From positions 9,960,604 to 10,024,603 of the forward strand of contig NC_065404.1 in NCBI RefSeq assembly GCF_024362695.1: a stretch of 64,000 nt of DNA, in the 5' to 3' direction. This DNA is from Pectinophora gossypiella (taxonomy: Eukaryota; Arthropoda; Insecta; Lepidoptera; Gelechiidae). The notes under the pieces were generated by a model. It searched no databases. It had not been told where the DNA came from and was given only the letters and a program-made list of their open reading frames with translations. The translations under genes and the position numbers were made by a program. Below are positions 34,301 to 45,596 of the stretch, in pieces; within the stretch, counting starts at the first letter, position 1, and every line of letters starts with the position of its first letter.

Positions 34301-37054
34301 ATCTCCTAAACCGTAAATAATTGCTGAACATACATGGGGATGTTTCTGGTAGCTAATGAGCCCCTCTATCTAATTTTTCATTTTGAACGTGAACTTCTGG
34401 GCCACCCTGTATATATATGTAATCGAAGTTTTCTACCTACCTACAGATCGACGATACGAGGCCGCGACAATGTCGCTGAACATGTACAGTGCAATGACTT
34501 AATTGCAAATAAATACTTTGTAACAAACTTGTTACTGTTGTAGGCTTTTGAATAACCAGATATTATTGCACTGGATGAGTGATGTAAATAAATAAATAAA
34601 TGTAGGTAAAATCTTCATTTTATATATTCAATGAACATTTCCACAGGCCCACTTTGAGGACTTAAGTAAAAGCCATGAGGAGCTACAAAAAAAATATACT
34701 GAAATTGAAATTAAGTTAAAGGAATTGAATGAAGCAAATGAACCTGAATGTGGTCATGACAACATTAGTCTATCGAAACTAAATGCCGATATTGCTAGCG
34801 ATAAACTTGCAGCGCAAAGGGCAACGGAGCAGAACAAAAAATTAAAAACTGATCTGCAGGAACTTGAAGAAGCTTTTGTGAAAATTGTAAGTATTTTTTT
34901 TTATGAAATCTATAGAATACTGACCATCCCTACGCTACACAGTGGTTCCGTTTTGAAAATAAGTGGACTCAGGATAAAAAGTTCATATTTTGATCTGGAA
35001 AATCTGACTCGGACGGGACTTGAACCCGCAGCTCTTGTCAAGCCGGGAGGAGCGTGTTAACCATTACACCATCAGTTCGTCATGCTGTCCATGCGAAATT
35101 TTCGATCTTATATCGTCATGAAGACGACTTTATCCGAAATATTGAGTTTATAATATTTCTTAGACCGATAAGTCTACAGTTACATGTTGATCGATAGTAT
35201 CATAGGACCGCATCCATAACAACACAGCACAGCACATCTCTGGTGGAAAAGCACCCTTAGGGTAGTGTGAAACTAATTACACAGACAAAAAAGTAGTCCT
35301 ACCTGCGTAATACGTCTAATATATCTTTGGTAATACGTGAAAGTGCAAAACGTTCTCCTTTCCTAAGTTTTCGGCAATTTTTACTACCAAGGTTTTGTTT
35401 TACGTCACGAAGTAGACTAGGAACAAAATAATCTAGACAGACCAAATACTTTTTACGATACACATGTACAAAGATTTGCAAAATTTCCTAAAAACTAAAA
35501 TTTTGTACATTATTAGTTTCCCTCCGTTGATGCTGACCATACACTAAATTATAGTATGTACACGAAATTTGCAATAATACGAGATTAAAAAGGTCTATGT
35601 CTAATAGTTGGTAGTCTGTCTTGCCTTGCGTCAAATGGGATAGCACGATTTTTATATACTTATGAACATTGTACCTATGTGATAAAGTCATTATGACAAA
35701 TCCCAGTTCGCGACTTCGAAAGCCCACCGGAAAATTTTTGAAAAACCATTATATTGTCGGTCTTTTTTCAGTTTTTGGTTTTTGGCCATTTTTTTATCAG
35801 ACAGCAATATTTTTGCTACCAATGATCTATGTTGCGGTAATTAATTAACTATATGAATGAATCATTATTATTAGTTGACTTTTAAAACTAAATTCGAGTA
35901 CTAATGATTTTTAAACATCGCTACACCTTATTTCGTCTATTCGCCCGTACCACGCCCCAACCTTTTCCAGCTTTATGCCTGCAAAAATAGGTTGAAGAAA
36001 TGTGATCGTCGCGCAATCCAATTCGGTCAAACGATATGCCCAGTTGTGAAAAAAATCTGCTATCCACGAACTCGTCACTCCTTAAGACAAAAAACGTAGG
36101 TAGAAAATATGTACACTAGGGGCTAATTAGTTTAATATCATAAAGACGTGGATGGACATTTAAAATTTATTGTTTCAGAGCACAGATAAGTTAGAATTAA
36201 CTGAGAAAGTAGCAGCTGAGAAATTTTTAAATAGAGAGTTAACTATAAAACTTGCTGAAATAGAGGAAAAAGCCAAAGACATGCATACAAAACTACTTGC
36301 TAAAGATGAAGAAATGATAAGATTGCAAAATAGTTATCGGGAATTGGAAAGAAAGATAAATAATATACCTGAAGTCGTGAATACAGACAGCAGAAGGGTC
36401 TCAGATTCAATAAGGGGCAATGACGTTAATCATGAAAATTGTAGTCATGGTCATAACACATGCGAGAAAGTTACCGCTGATGACCACCACTTTCATAAGG
36501 TTGAAGATAACCATGACAGCCACAGTCATAACGACGCTGATGAACATAAATGTCTTATTGAAAGGAATGAAAATGATAAAGGTATAAAAATTCCAAAGGA
36601 AGACGCGATGCTAAAACTTCAAGACCGTTTCTTAAAAATAATGGAAGAGGTCGCAGATTTATCTGATGAAAAACATAGACTAGAACACATAATTCTTCAG
36701 TTACAAAATGAAACTGACACTATATGCGAATACGTGGCTCTTTACCAACAGCAGAGAAGCTTACTAAAAAAACGTGATGAAGAGAGAAGTGCCCAGATAA
36801 AAATATTCCAAACAGAATGTGATCTACTCAAAAGTCAACTAGAAGAATTGAGTGGTATTATCATCCGACTGGCTCAAGATACAGAATTAGCTACTTACTT
36901 CCAAGTAGAGCCGAGACAGAGTGATCTAACTAAAGTAATGAACCTATTATCAAAGCTGAAAAACAATACTTTAGTTGATCCACACAGAATAAGTTCTGAA
37001 TTGAAGGACTTTTATCCATGTAGTTGTTGTTCTGGTAAACTAATTGATGTATAA
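31363..37054 (+). CDS. GM130: Golgin subfamily A member 2 (GM130)
   Basis: Cis-Golgi coiled-coil tether that binds p115/Uso1 through a basic N-terminus and GRASP through its C-terminus. Exons: 31363-31404 (14 codons), 31616-32617, 34647-34886 and 36179-37054, all phase 0, for 719 residues. The basic N-terminus (MDARAAKLALARQKLKSHQ) matches the p115-binding end. Residues ~75-500 are heptad-rich coiled coil. The family block LQDRFLKIMEEVADLSDEKH, continuing RLEHIILQLQNETDTICEYV, lies around residues 576-615, and a C-terminal CSCC is followed by LIDV-COOH. A His/Asp/Asn-rich insert (about residues 512-553) is unusual. A possible extra exon is at 32816-32868. Introns carry a foldback element and a SINE. 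The exon 1 donor is the weak GTGATT. Confidence 0.93.
32816..32868 (+). other. Possible alternative exon of GM130
   Basis: 53 bases between a TTGCAG acceptor and a GTATGT donor, reading YRSKFTSPEAQTEPVVD. It fits the frame only if exon 2 uses a second donor four bases downstream (GTAA/GTGATT, ending at 32621). It then rejoins exon 34647 in phase 0, adding 19 residues. The nearer donor GTAAGT is stronger and skips it. The coding look of the 17 residues and the frame match argue for it; no transcript evidence is available. Confidence 0.35.
33017..34420. mobile_element. Foldback element in a GM130 intron
   Basis: Arms of about 200 bp. The left starts ACATATATACAGGGTGGCCC and the right ends GGGCCACCCTGTATATATAT. 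They are nearly identical through AGATAGAGGGGCTCATTAGC and GGTTTAGGAGATATGACCCA to GTCGCTATCCCTTTCTTAA. The left arm has a small tandem duplication of TTTCTAGATTTTGTACC. Both arms end inward exactly at a TTAA (33228-33231 and 34224-34227). No transposase recognised. Confidence 0.8.
33228..34227 (+). mobile_element. TTAA-bounded insert, possibly piggyBac-like
   Basis: The segment between the two TTAA sites starts TTAACACGTTGAGTGCCATA. TTAA followed by CACGTTnANTGCC is a form seen at ends of piggyBac-like elements in Lepidoptera, which insert at TTAA. The right end (TAATTATTAA) is not a matching inverted repeat, so one end may be lost. A GC-rich 84-codon frame (33259-33513) has no recognisable domain. 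Confidence 0.35.
34893..35092 (-). mobile_element. tRNA-derived SINE in GM130 intron
   Basis: On the minus strand the head has TGGTGTAATGG (A box) and GGGTTCAAGTCCC (B box), at tRNA-like spacing with a T-arm-like GCGGG/CCCGT stem. The 5' acceptor half does not pair with the 3' half, so this is not a functional tRNA. It runs into a poly-A-like tail (T run on the plus strand at 34893-34902) about six bases from the exon 4 splice donor at 34887. Confidence 0.65.
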
Positions 37055-37066
37055 AATTTAATTATT

Positions 37067-37072
37067 AATAAA
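37067..37072 (+). terminator. AATAAA polyadenylation signal of GM130
   Basis: Canonical AATAAA 13 bases after the GM130 stop codon, in an AT-rich 3' flank. A very short 3'UTR is implied unless another site is used. Confidence 0.55.
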
Positions 37073-37172
37073 GATACTTTAAATATTAACTCACAAACAA
37101 TACGGCTTTATTAATTTAATTTGCGTCTGCCAATTTCTTTGACGGTTTTTCATTATAGGTACTGATAGGTTT

Positions 37173-37552
37173 CATAAGGGACTTTGCAGGCTACGTTCCC
37201 TTAAAAATATAGATGGCGCTGTTCAGATTTAACGTGATAATTAGCTATTTTGTAATTGGTCGGGGGTACATAATTATTCAAAAATATAATGTAATGGCAG
37301 AGGCATACGCAAAAATAATTGTTGCTTGACATTTGGATCAGGCACGCATAGAATTATGTTGCTACCTTATTGTTTTATATTATTTTGATCAGAATAATAA
37401 TGGGTGCAAGATGTATTGTGTATCATTTATACCCAAAAACTAAATCTAAAGTTGCTTATGTCTGTTATCCATGAAATTGGAAGATAAACACAAATCTGTA
37501 CAGCGCTATCTATATTATATTTTTTGGGACGTAGCCTGGAAAATTTCTCATT
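37173..37552 (+). mobile_element. F3-family MITE
   Basis: Near-complete copy. Left end is AAGGGACTTTGCAGGCTACG, right end GACGTAGCCTGGAAAATTTC. ATAGATGGCGCTGTTCAG and CTGTACAGCGCTATCTATAT lie just inside the two ends as inverted repeats. An ATGGGTGCAAGATGT (37400 region) corresponds to the THAP-like start seen in the 40.7-kb copy. Confidence 0.68.
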
Positions 37553-37855
37553 GGAAAGTCGAGCGAGACTTTTATTCAAGTAAAAAAACAAGGACACGTC
37601 AAGGTGACACACGAGTTGTTGAAAACATTTTATCGTTAAGTTGCTGTCCCATCTTTTTTCCGTATAGGTACCGTCATTTTAACTTTTATTACCTAATAAT
37701 ATGTAGTCGCAAAGTATTATTTAGAGATTGTATAATTCAATTTTAATGTCTTATGCCTACGTAACAATACAGCTCCTTAGATCATAATTTATAACAAAGA
37801 TAAGAAAAGCGAGATTCATTTAAAGCTTCATTAGAATTGTTGTACCTAGATGTGG

Positions 37856-38411
37856 AATGAGGGACTTTCCAGGCTTTGTTCTCCAAAAAACATATAGATG
37901 GCACTGTACAGATTTAACATGATAATTACCTATTTTCTCATTGCATACGTAATTATTCAAAAATATAATGTAATGGATCAAATATGTATAAGAATATGTT
38001 GCTATTTATATTGCTTTTCTTTATTTTGATCAGAATAATAATGTGTCTGGGTGTAATAACAAGGGTCATCATTTATACCCAAAAACAAAGATAAAATGCA
38101 TGTCTGTTATTTATGGATTTAGAAGGTTAAACAAAGGCAACACTGAACTGCGCCATCTATGTTAGTGACATCGTAATGAATACTGAGGGGGATGATTCAG
38201 ACCATGATTCAGAGTTAATATCAAGTGGAATTTTCCGTCATGACATTGTACCAAATACTGAGGGGGATGATTCAGACCATGATTCTGAGTTGATATCAAG
38301 AGGATTTTCCTGTCGGAAAATTTTAGTGTTTTTTTTAATTATTTTCAGATCCATACTTTGCATAGTTAACGTTACGACGTCACTAACACCCTCGCCTAGA
38401 AAGTCCTCAAT
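37856..38411 (+). mobile_element. F3-family MITE, interrupted by M1 near its right end
   Basis: Starts AATGAGGGACTTTCCAGGCT, has ATAGATGGCACTGTACAG and GCGCCATCTAT before 38161, and resumes after 38390 with CGCCTAGAAAGTCCTC, the F3 terminus. Confidence 0.65.
38161..38390. mobile_element. M1-family MITE, nested in F3, with internal duplication
   Basis: Ends GTTAGTGACATCGTAATG and GTTACGACGTCACTAACACC. The block AATACTGAGGGGGATGATTC, followed by AGACCATGATTC, is present twice in tandem inside the left half. Non-coding. Confidence 0.72.
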
Positions 38412-38749
38412 TTGCACTCTGAATTCACATAGAGGCCATTCCTATTGATATGGAACGAGCTCTGTTAAAAAATCTATGAGAGTCCATTAGTGCCGTTTAT
38501 ATTATCCTTGGCGGAGCGCTGTTCAAATACACATATTTTTACTCGAGCTGTATACGGTGTCGAAATACGTAAGTTTTTCATGGTGTAAATAAAATACAAA
38601 CTTTTATCTGATCACATGTTTTTATTTAATGTCACTAAACATCCACATACATAACAATAAATAAATAAAAGGAAACAATAAAGTCAAGATGTCACACCTT
38701 CGTGAGAGAAAATATAACGTGTGGGTCAGAATGGTCGGTGTACTATTGC

Positions 38750-40020
38750 AAATATGAATATGTTATATAAGATAGCAATGCGCCTGCAACGTCAGTACGT
38801 TGTGATGTAATGTTCCTCAATTGAAATTCAATGTACCTCCATAAAACGGGAGAAATTAATAATGAAGTGAGCCGACAAAAATCGTTAATGTAAAAGCGCC
38901 CTTACAATAAATTTGTTTTGTTGATTTCCTGGTAATTAAATTACTAGTCGTATTTTGATTTCGATTATATTTTATTAGGTACACTGTAAGTACAATCCTT
39001 TGGTAAATATCACATAACCGTACCTACATTACCATAGAATAAGGAATAATAACTACGTATAAGGAGAATGGCAACTCTCCGCTCCCCACCAGCGTCTGAG
39101 CTGGCTTTACCACAACCCTCGAACGAATCATGAAGGCTACGCGCGGACCGTTGATTTTATTTTTTATCAGTTTAGTTTACATGTTCGAATGTTAAAATTG
39201 GTCGCCGAGGGACTTTTTGATTCGAATATTTTTGATCTCACAGTACATTGCCCGCTTATCTTTATTTTTGGATATAAACGATGCCTTTGTTATTACAGCC
39301 AGGCACATCTTCCACCCATTATTATTCTGATCAAAATAAAGAGAAGCAAGCAACAATTATTTTTATATATGCTTAACATAACATAACAAATACTTTATTG
39401 CACAAACAGGAAAAAACAAAATACAAAACAAAAGAGAAACTTCTTCTTCTTCTTGCTTCTGCTTTTACATTATATTTTTAAATAATTATGTACCCGAGTA
39501 ATGAGAAAACAGGTAATTTATCGTTAGTTAGTTATAGTTAATTCTGGACAGATTTTTTTTAAGTGTAAAGCCTATTTATTTATACTTATTATGAACGTTC
39601 ATTTTTCAAATTTTTTGATTGTCATTTGTGTGGTAAATAAATATTAAGTGATGGTTATAAAAGCTTCTTTCGTAAGTAGTACTTACTACCTAATAGGTGG
39701 ACTACCTACTATTAATAACGGTTAAATTGGGTATTGTAATTGGCAGCCCTCAGACATCACACACGCAGTCGGCCGTGTACGATAATGTTAATTTGTAGTG
39801 TCTGGAAAATAAGGTTGCTTGTATGAAGAGTTCGGTGTGTGCTAATACATCCATTTTCAACATACATCCGCCATATTGTCCGTCAGAACCGCGGCTCACT
39901 TTATTATTATAATTTCTCCCATTTCATGGAGGTACATCGAATTTCACTAGAGGTAATATTCAAGTATGTTGCAGGTACATTGCTTTCGTAAATAACATAT
40001 TATGTATTCATACATGCATC
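38750..40020. mobile_element. Foldback element with ~130-bp diverged arms
   Basis: 38750-38875 and 39892-40020 are inverted copies, sharing ATGTACCTCCAT, GGGAGAAATTA, AAGTGAGCCG, TATGTTAT and CCTGCAAC in order. The interior is non-coding and contains a reversed F3 fragment at 39285-39365. No target duplication found. Confidence 0.55.
39285..39365 (-). repeat. F3 fragment
   Basis: CACATCTTCCACCCATTATT, ATTCTGATCAAAATAAAGAG and AAGCAACAATTATTTTTATA are F3 sequence in reverse orientation, including ATGGGTGGAAGATGT on the minus strand. Confidence 0.55.
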
Positions 40021-40621
40021 GGTGGAACACACAATATGACCTAACAGCTTTTTGAAATTGCGTGACTCTCAGCTCTTACTACATACAATCATCCTTACTG
40101 AATAAGACCTGTGGGGTTAAAAACGCCACATTGAAGCAATTCTTCTAAAAATTTAAAAATTTAATAAATAGCATAATTGCTATTTGACAAATTACAATAG
40201 GTATTGTTATTTTTTTAGATGAATTGATTCAAGTTTAAGCAAATAAATTATCTTTATCTTCAATATGGCTTTATAGACTCCCGATCACAAAAAAGCGGAG
40301 CATTAGCGGTTCTAGAACTAACAATGCGGACTGCAGTCAGACCTTTCCACATAGTTTTGAGAAAACAAACCACACTATATATTCTCATTATTGATAATAC
40401 CACATAGTAAATAGATAGGTACTTAATGAGCAAATAACAAAAAGGTACTTACACTTTCTTTTTAAATGTAAATAACAATTAATAAATAATCATACCTATC
40501 TAAACATTCAACAAGCAGGTAATGTTTAACATTAGCATACCTAGTTATATTCGACCAATAACTAAAAATATATTTTGGTTTTATGTCGCTGTTCTTTAAA
40601 TGTAAGTAAATAGGTAAAGTT

Positions 40622-40903
40622 AATGAGGGACTTTCCAGGCCACTTATATAAAAATAATTGTTGCTTGATGTTTGCATCAGATGTTGTATAGAATTATGTT
40701 GCTACCTACATTGCTTCTCTTTATTTTGATCAGAACAATAATGGGTGGAAGATGTGATGTGCCCGAGTGTAATAACAAGGTCATCATTTATACCCAAAAA
40801 CTAAGATAAGAAATGCATTATGTACGTTTGTTATCATGAAGGCAACTCTGTACAGCGCCGCCTATATTTTTTTTTGGGGAACGTAGCCTGGAAAGCCCAC
40901 ATT
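40622..40903 (+). mobile_element. F3-family MITE with the best THAP-like remnant
   Basis: Ends AATGAGGGACTTTCCAGGCC and AACGTAGCCTGGAAAGCCC. An ATG at 40741 opens a 22-codon frame reading MGGRCDVPECNNKVIIYTQK before a stop. The C-x4-C with V-P between and N after is the first zinc-ligand block of a THAP domain. The rest of the domain is absent. Confidence 0.7.
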
Positions 40904-42119
40904 GCAGGTAAGTAGGTAATACCGATTAAAGAATAATGGTAGGTACGTAAATGTATTTTTGGTAGTTATTATAAAAATGCGTTTTTGTTTATGCACTCCG
41001 CAAGCGACAGACACATTTTGTGATGCATAACAACAAAAATTACCGTTTTTCCCAGTGGTTGCATTTATTTACTATTTCCTCACCTAAACGTTTCATATAG
41101 CTAAATCAAAAACACAATCTGATAAATGGCGTTATTTCAGAATTATGTAATATTTATATAAAGATGTGTTGTAGTATTGTATTATAATATTTTCTATATT
41201 TTATTTATTATTCATTTACAATTTACTTACCTACTTAGTTCTTATCGAGATTTTGTGAAAGCTTTAAGTAAAACGGAAACTGTTTTTAATATATCTTGTC
41301 TGTTCAAAACAGCAAAAATTAGAAGGTTTTGATCGCCGACAGCATGACCACGCTCATTGAGATGGACATCGGTGCAATTTTTAATAGGTTTTCCAGTAAA
41401 AACATTAAAAAAAACTGTGTTTTTTACAATTTCACTGTAATAGAAACATTTTTTGAGCAAATACATTAGAATATTTTAGAAATACCTACAATATAATTTT
41501 TACTCACGCGCTTTTAAAATTGCTAAATTGTTTTTGCAAGGGATTTTTACTCCTCCAAATCCCACATAAATTAAGTAGGTAGGACATATAATTTATTATA
41601 CACACTTCGATTTAATTAGTTCCGACTAAATGAAACCTAGAATTAATACACTATTTTAACGAATTTTCGTTTAAAACAGCTCTGATATAATATGTGCTGT
41701 CGTCGTTCAGTTATGTTAGGATTATGACTGTTATGAGTGCAAAAAAGAGATAGAGCTAATTTTAGTTCTATCAAATTTAAATAAAGTTTGTGCGTCCCAG
41801 AATCGACACCATGTTTTGTTTTTTATTGTCATCAATCTGCTCACGTGCACACGCTGAAGATTAATCTGAAATCAGTTTTTCAATATCTAGTCTAAAGCCG
41901 GAGATAGTTAGTCAGTGGTGGAGGAATCCTGTGTCCCGTTGTAGCGAAACGGATTTGTCTATTTTACAACTGTAATGAAAAATGTGTGATAGGTACCTAC
42001 TTGTGAATTACCTATGTACTTACAAACGTAACCACATTCGATATAGGCATACAAGTTACTGCCGAGTAACTTGTATGTTGAAGATCATACTTTATATACT
42101 TATCACTTATCATTTCTTA
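40904..42119. other. Intergenic, nothing recognised
   Basis: AT-rich. No gene, RNA or nameable repeat found. Confidence 0.4.
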
Positions 42120-43014
42120 ACTACAGACGTAACAAACACGTGACTCAGAATAATGAGCTGAATCATCCTCCTCAGTATTCGATTCGACTTACACTTACAC
42201 CCCGTAAAAGTACGTACAGGTAGCCATACGAGTGCGTATGGGTGTTAGTAACACCGTAACGAATACTGAAGGGGATGACTCAGATCATGATTCTGAGTTG
42301 ATATCAAGTGGAATTTTCTGTCGAAAAATTCATGAAAATTTTGTGTTTTTAAATTATTTTCAGTTCCATACTTTTGCGTTTTCGTCGCAGATTCCACTTG
42401 ATATTAATTTGGAATCATGGTTTGAATTATCCCTCAAAGTTTTCGTTACGATGTCACTAACACCCAGTATAAATAACATAGTAAATCTATAATCTACCCG
42501 GCAAATTAACTAGACGTTTATGATTTATTTCATTACACGTGATTAGCAAAATAAGCGTTGTAAAGAAAAAAGATCACTTTGGACTTTAAGCATACAAATT
42601 ATAATACCTTCACTTTTTATTTCAACACGACGCTTACCAATACGAGATTTTACTAGTTATACTGGATGTTAGTAACATCGTAACAAATACTGAGGGAGTG
42701 AGTCAGACAATGATTCTGAGTTAGTATCAAGTGGAATTTTCCGTCGCAAAACTTATAGATTTTTTATGAAAATATTCTATACTTTTTTGATGGAAAACTC
42801 CACTTGATATTAACTCAGAATACTGAGTTGCATCATCCCCCTCTCTGTTACGGTATCACATACACTCCGTACAAGCAGGTACGTACAGGTAGCCATGCAA
42901 GTATTTAAAGAAAACACTACAATTTTCATCAATTTTCGAACAAGACATTTCACTTGATATCAACTCAGGATCATGGTCTGAATCATCCCTCAAAGTTTTC
43001 GTTACGATACTAAT
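42120..43014. mobile_element. Cluster of M1-family MITEs
   Basis: Contains a half copy (about 42140-42200), one complete copy 42240-42465 with ends GGGTGTTAGTAACACCGTAA and ATGTCACTAACACCC, a further copy about 42666-42866, and a third, left-truncated, about 42905-43014. TACGTACAGGTAGCCAT is also repeated between copies (42212 and 42884 regions), so part of the array may have arisen by segmental duplication. Confidence 0.7.
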
Positions 43015-43554
43015 AAATATTGTTTCCCTACTACCACAATTGTTTTGCTGTTGTAGAAGTGTAGCCGACTAATGACGATTTGACAATATGCCACATAAAA
43101 CAATTCATTTTCAATCTGTATGCAATAAACAGAATTGCACAGCCATATGTAAATATATCTAATCTATTTGTACACGGAATGCCAAACTACTGGACGCTAA
43201 ATATTCGGGACAGATGATTGAAATGAGGTCCAACAGTTGTATCGAGATGACTGTGATATGTCGAGGACTAGCTTATTTACAATGAATTTAATGGACGAAT
43301 CATTTACAATAATTTGAACCACTAAGCCGATAGTATTGCTATATTTCTGCTGGTCGATGGGTTGTGCAGAGTATTTAGAAGGACAAATAGTTTTCGGCAA
43401 CACTTGAATTTTATTAATTTAGCATACGTACAGAACCATCGAATAATGGAGTATTATAGGTAATACTCCTGTTAAATATGTCTTAACTTAAAATTAACTA
43501 TAGATTAGTATTTGGTATGGTATGACTATATGCAGGAGCAACAACGTAAGGGAT
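43015..43554. other. Intergenic, nothing recognised
   Basis: AT-rich spacer with no supportable feature. Confidence 0.4.
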
Positions 43555-43695
43555 TATTAATCCTACCTGTCCGACAGGCTAGATGTGTCAAGGTCACAGG
43601 TCACCATCGTTACTCCCCACCAACTCCCGTTTGCCGATCAGATCGTGTAGTCTAATAGCAAACCGACGGGGCGTAACCATGGTAACCATGCTCTT
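43555..43695. mobile_element. M2-family MITE, copy 3, truncated
   Basis: TCCTACCTGTCCGACAGGCT, GATGTGTCAAGGTCACAGG, GTTTGCCGATCAGATCGTGT and CCATGGTAACC match the M2 copies, but the right terminus is missing. GAGTAGCCATGGTAACCAAG nearby is a local repeat of the end. Confidence 0.6.
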
Positions 43696-43699
43696 GAGG

Positions 43700-45596
43700 G
43701 AGTTGCTGTGGAGTAGCCATGGTAACCAAGCTCTTTAAGAGAGTGTGTTGTTTTTGTAGACCCGTTCCGCCCGTTCGTGGATTATAATTTAGTTTTATTT
43801 AAAATAATAACTAGCCTACAGGAATATCTAAACAGACAAACCTCCGCTTGTTCTTATTTTATAACCTACTTAACAAAGTAGGCACGGCCAGATTACACCA
43901 TATTTTATCTAAATATTATAAAAACTACATGCTTAGTAAATAAATAATGTAAATATACCTAGTAGTTAGAGAGTTAAGTCTGCCGCAGATGACGGTTTCT
44001 TTTTAAATAAGTTGACTGGTACATTCCTTAAACAGTATGAGTTTCTATCATTTAATTAGGTACATAAAAAGATAGTAGGTTTAAGTAAACTATTTCACAT
44101 CACACAAACGTAATAGAAGCATCATAATTTTAAGGAAATACGCCATCAACTTTTCACTAATAAAATAACACACTGTCCATATCTATTTCGTTTCGAATCT
44201 TTCCAATAATAGGTACGGTCACGAGCATTAATATGTACATACACTTTGGTACCATATCACATTAACTTTTTTGACAAATTAAACTGTAAGTCTCACTAAA
44301 TGTCAAATATGTTAGTGCGACAGAGTCCTAAATTGGATACATTATATTGCTCATGACTGTACCTATAGAAAAAATAGTGCGCTTATCTTAAATTATAGCA
44401 GACACCAGCTTTAGTTTTATTTTAGTTTTTTGGGGTTTGCAGGTGTCTCGCGGCTACAGCTCTAGTATCGCAGTGTCTGTATACAATTGTTCTGCCTTGT
44501 CAATTGACTCTATTAAAATCCGCGCGGGAATCCATGGCGCGTATTCTAGTGGATTCACGGGAAATTAATGTTTAAAATTAAAAGCAATCAATCTGTCCCT
44601 TTCCTTATAGGATGATTAGAAATAAAACAGTTAAAGGTAACTTAAAATAAAAATTTAGTAGGTATGGCCAAAATTGACACCGTTGATAGGTACATTATAT
44701 CGTAATCGTGTTTGAAGGAGTGATCAAATAAGCCAATTTATGTACGTACGTAAAAAGTCTAATTTTCGGAACTAACCTTTCCAGTTTAACGCCGCTAATA
44801 CTACTTTCGTATAATATATGTATATAATCAATCATGTTTGTTGATACAATCCGCAACATTACTTAGGAAGATAGAATTGCTAGGCAGTAGCATATTCAAT
44901 TCAACCAAGCTGTACGACTATAGCTTTCGGAAGACGCAATCACGTTATTTGATATTATTAGTGTAAAAAAAAAATTACCGACCAAGTGCAACAATTCACG
45001 ATCCTTCAAAATACTTTTAAGTTGATCAGGCCTTCACTTTATAACATCTGAAATAAGAAAAGCAAAAAATTATGTAAAATAAGGTAAATTTTACATTCTT
45101 TGAATCTACGTCATTTCGCAATGTAGGTATTATTATGTTCCTGAAATAATTCAAAGATTCATAAATAACGACTCCAGCAGCCGTAACGTAACATGTAGCA
45201 CGCATATCACGCGCAACGCGATATTTAAACGAATTATGTATGGAATAGATTTGGTTTATTTATCGCGTACCCAATAGCGAGTTTTGGAGTTTGTTTAAAC
45301 TATTCGGCTACTATTTTACATCTTTTGGCATGTGAAATCTAATAATATTCTCTCTACTCAGCCTGTATCCATCTGCTAAGTATAGGGTTAGCCCTATACC
45401 TATTATATTATTTAATTCTATTAAAAAGTCGTCAAATAACGCTAACTTAAAATTACTTAACCTAGAACCCACTCCATGTCAAACTTGGCCCAAAAGTGCC
45501 CATGACACTAGCAGCATTACCGCACCGGATTTAATTCTATTCAGAATATTTATGTAGAAGACATAATTGAGTACCCACTCAACTTACCACAATAAT
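43700..45596. other. Intergenic, nothing recognised
   Basis: AT-rich 1.9 kb upstream of the right-hand gene group, with no domain-bearing frame. A possible polyadenylation signal for the minus-strand gene lies near 45253 (AAATAAAC on the minus strand). Confidence 0.4.

Noticed and set aside
34960..35090. A tRNA gene on the minus strand
   Set aside because: A and B boxes and a T-arm are present, but the acceptor strands do not pair and there is a non-tRNA body with a poly-A-like tail. It is a SINE head.
31500..37100. Several separate genes instead of one between 31.3 and 37.1 kb
   Set aside because: All four exon blocks are phase 0 with good splice sites, and together match the N-terminus, coiled coil and C-terminal block of one GM130 protein.
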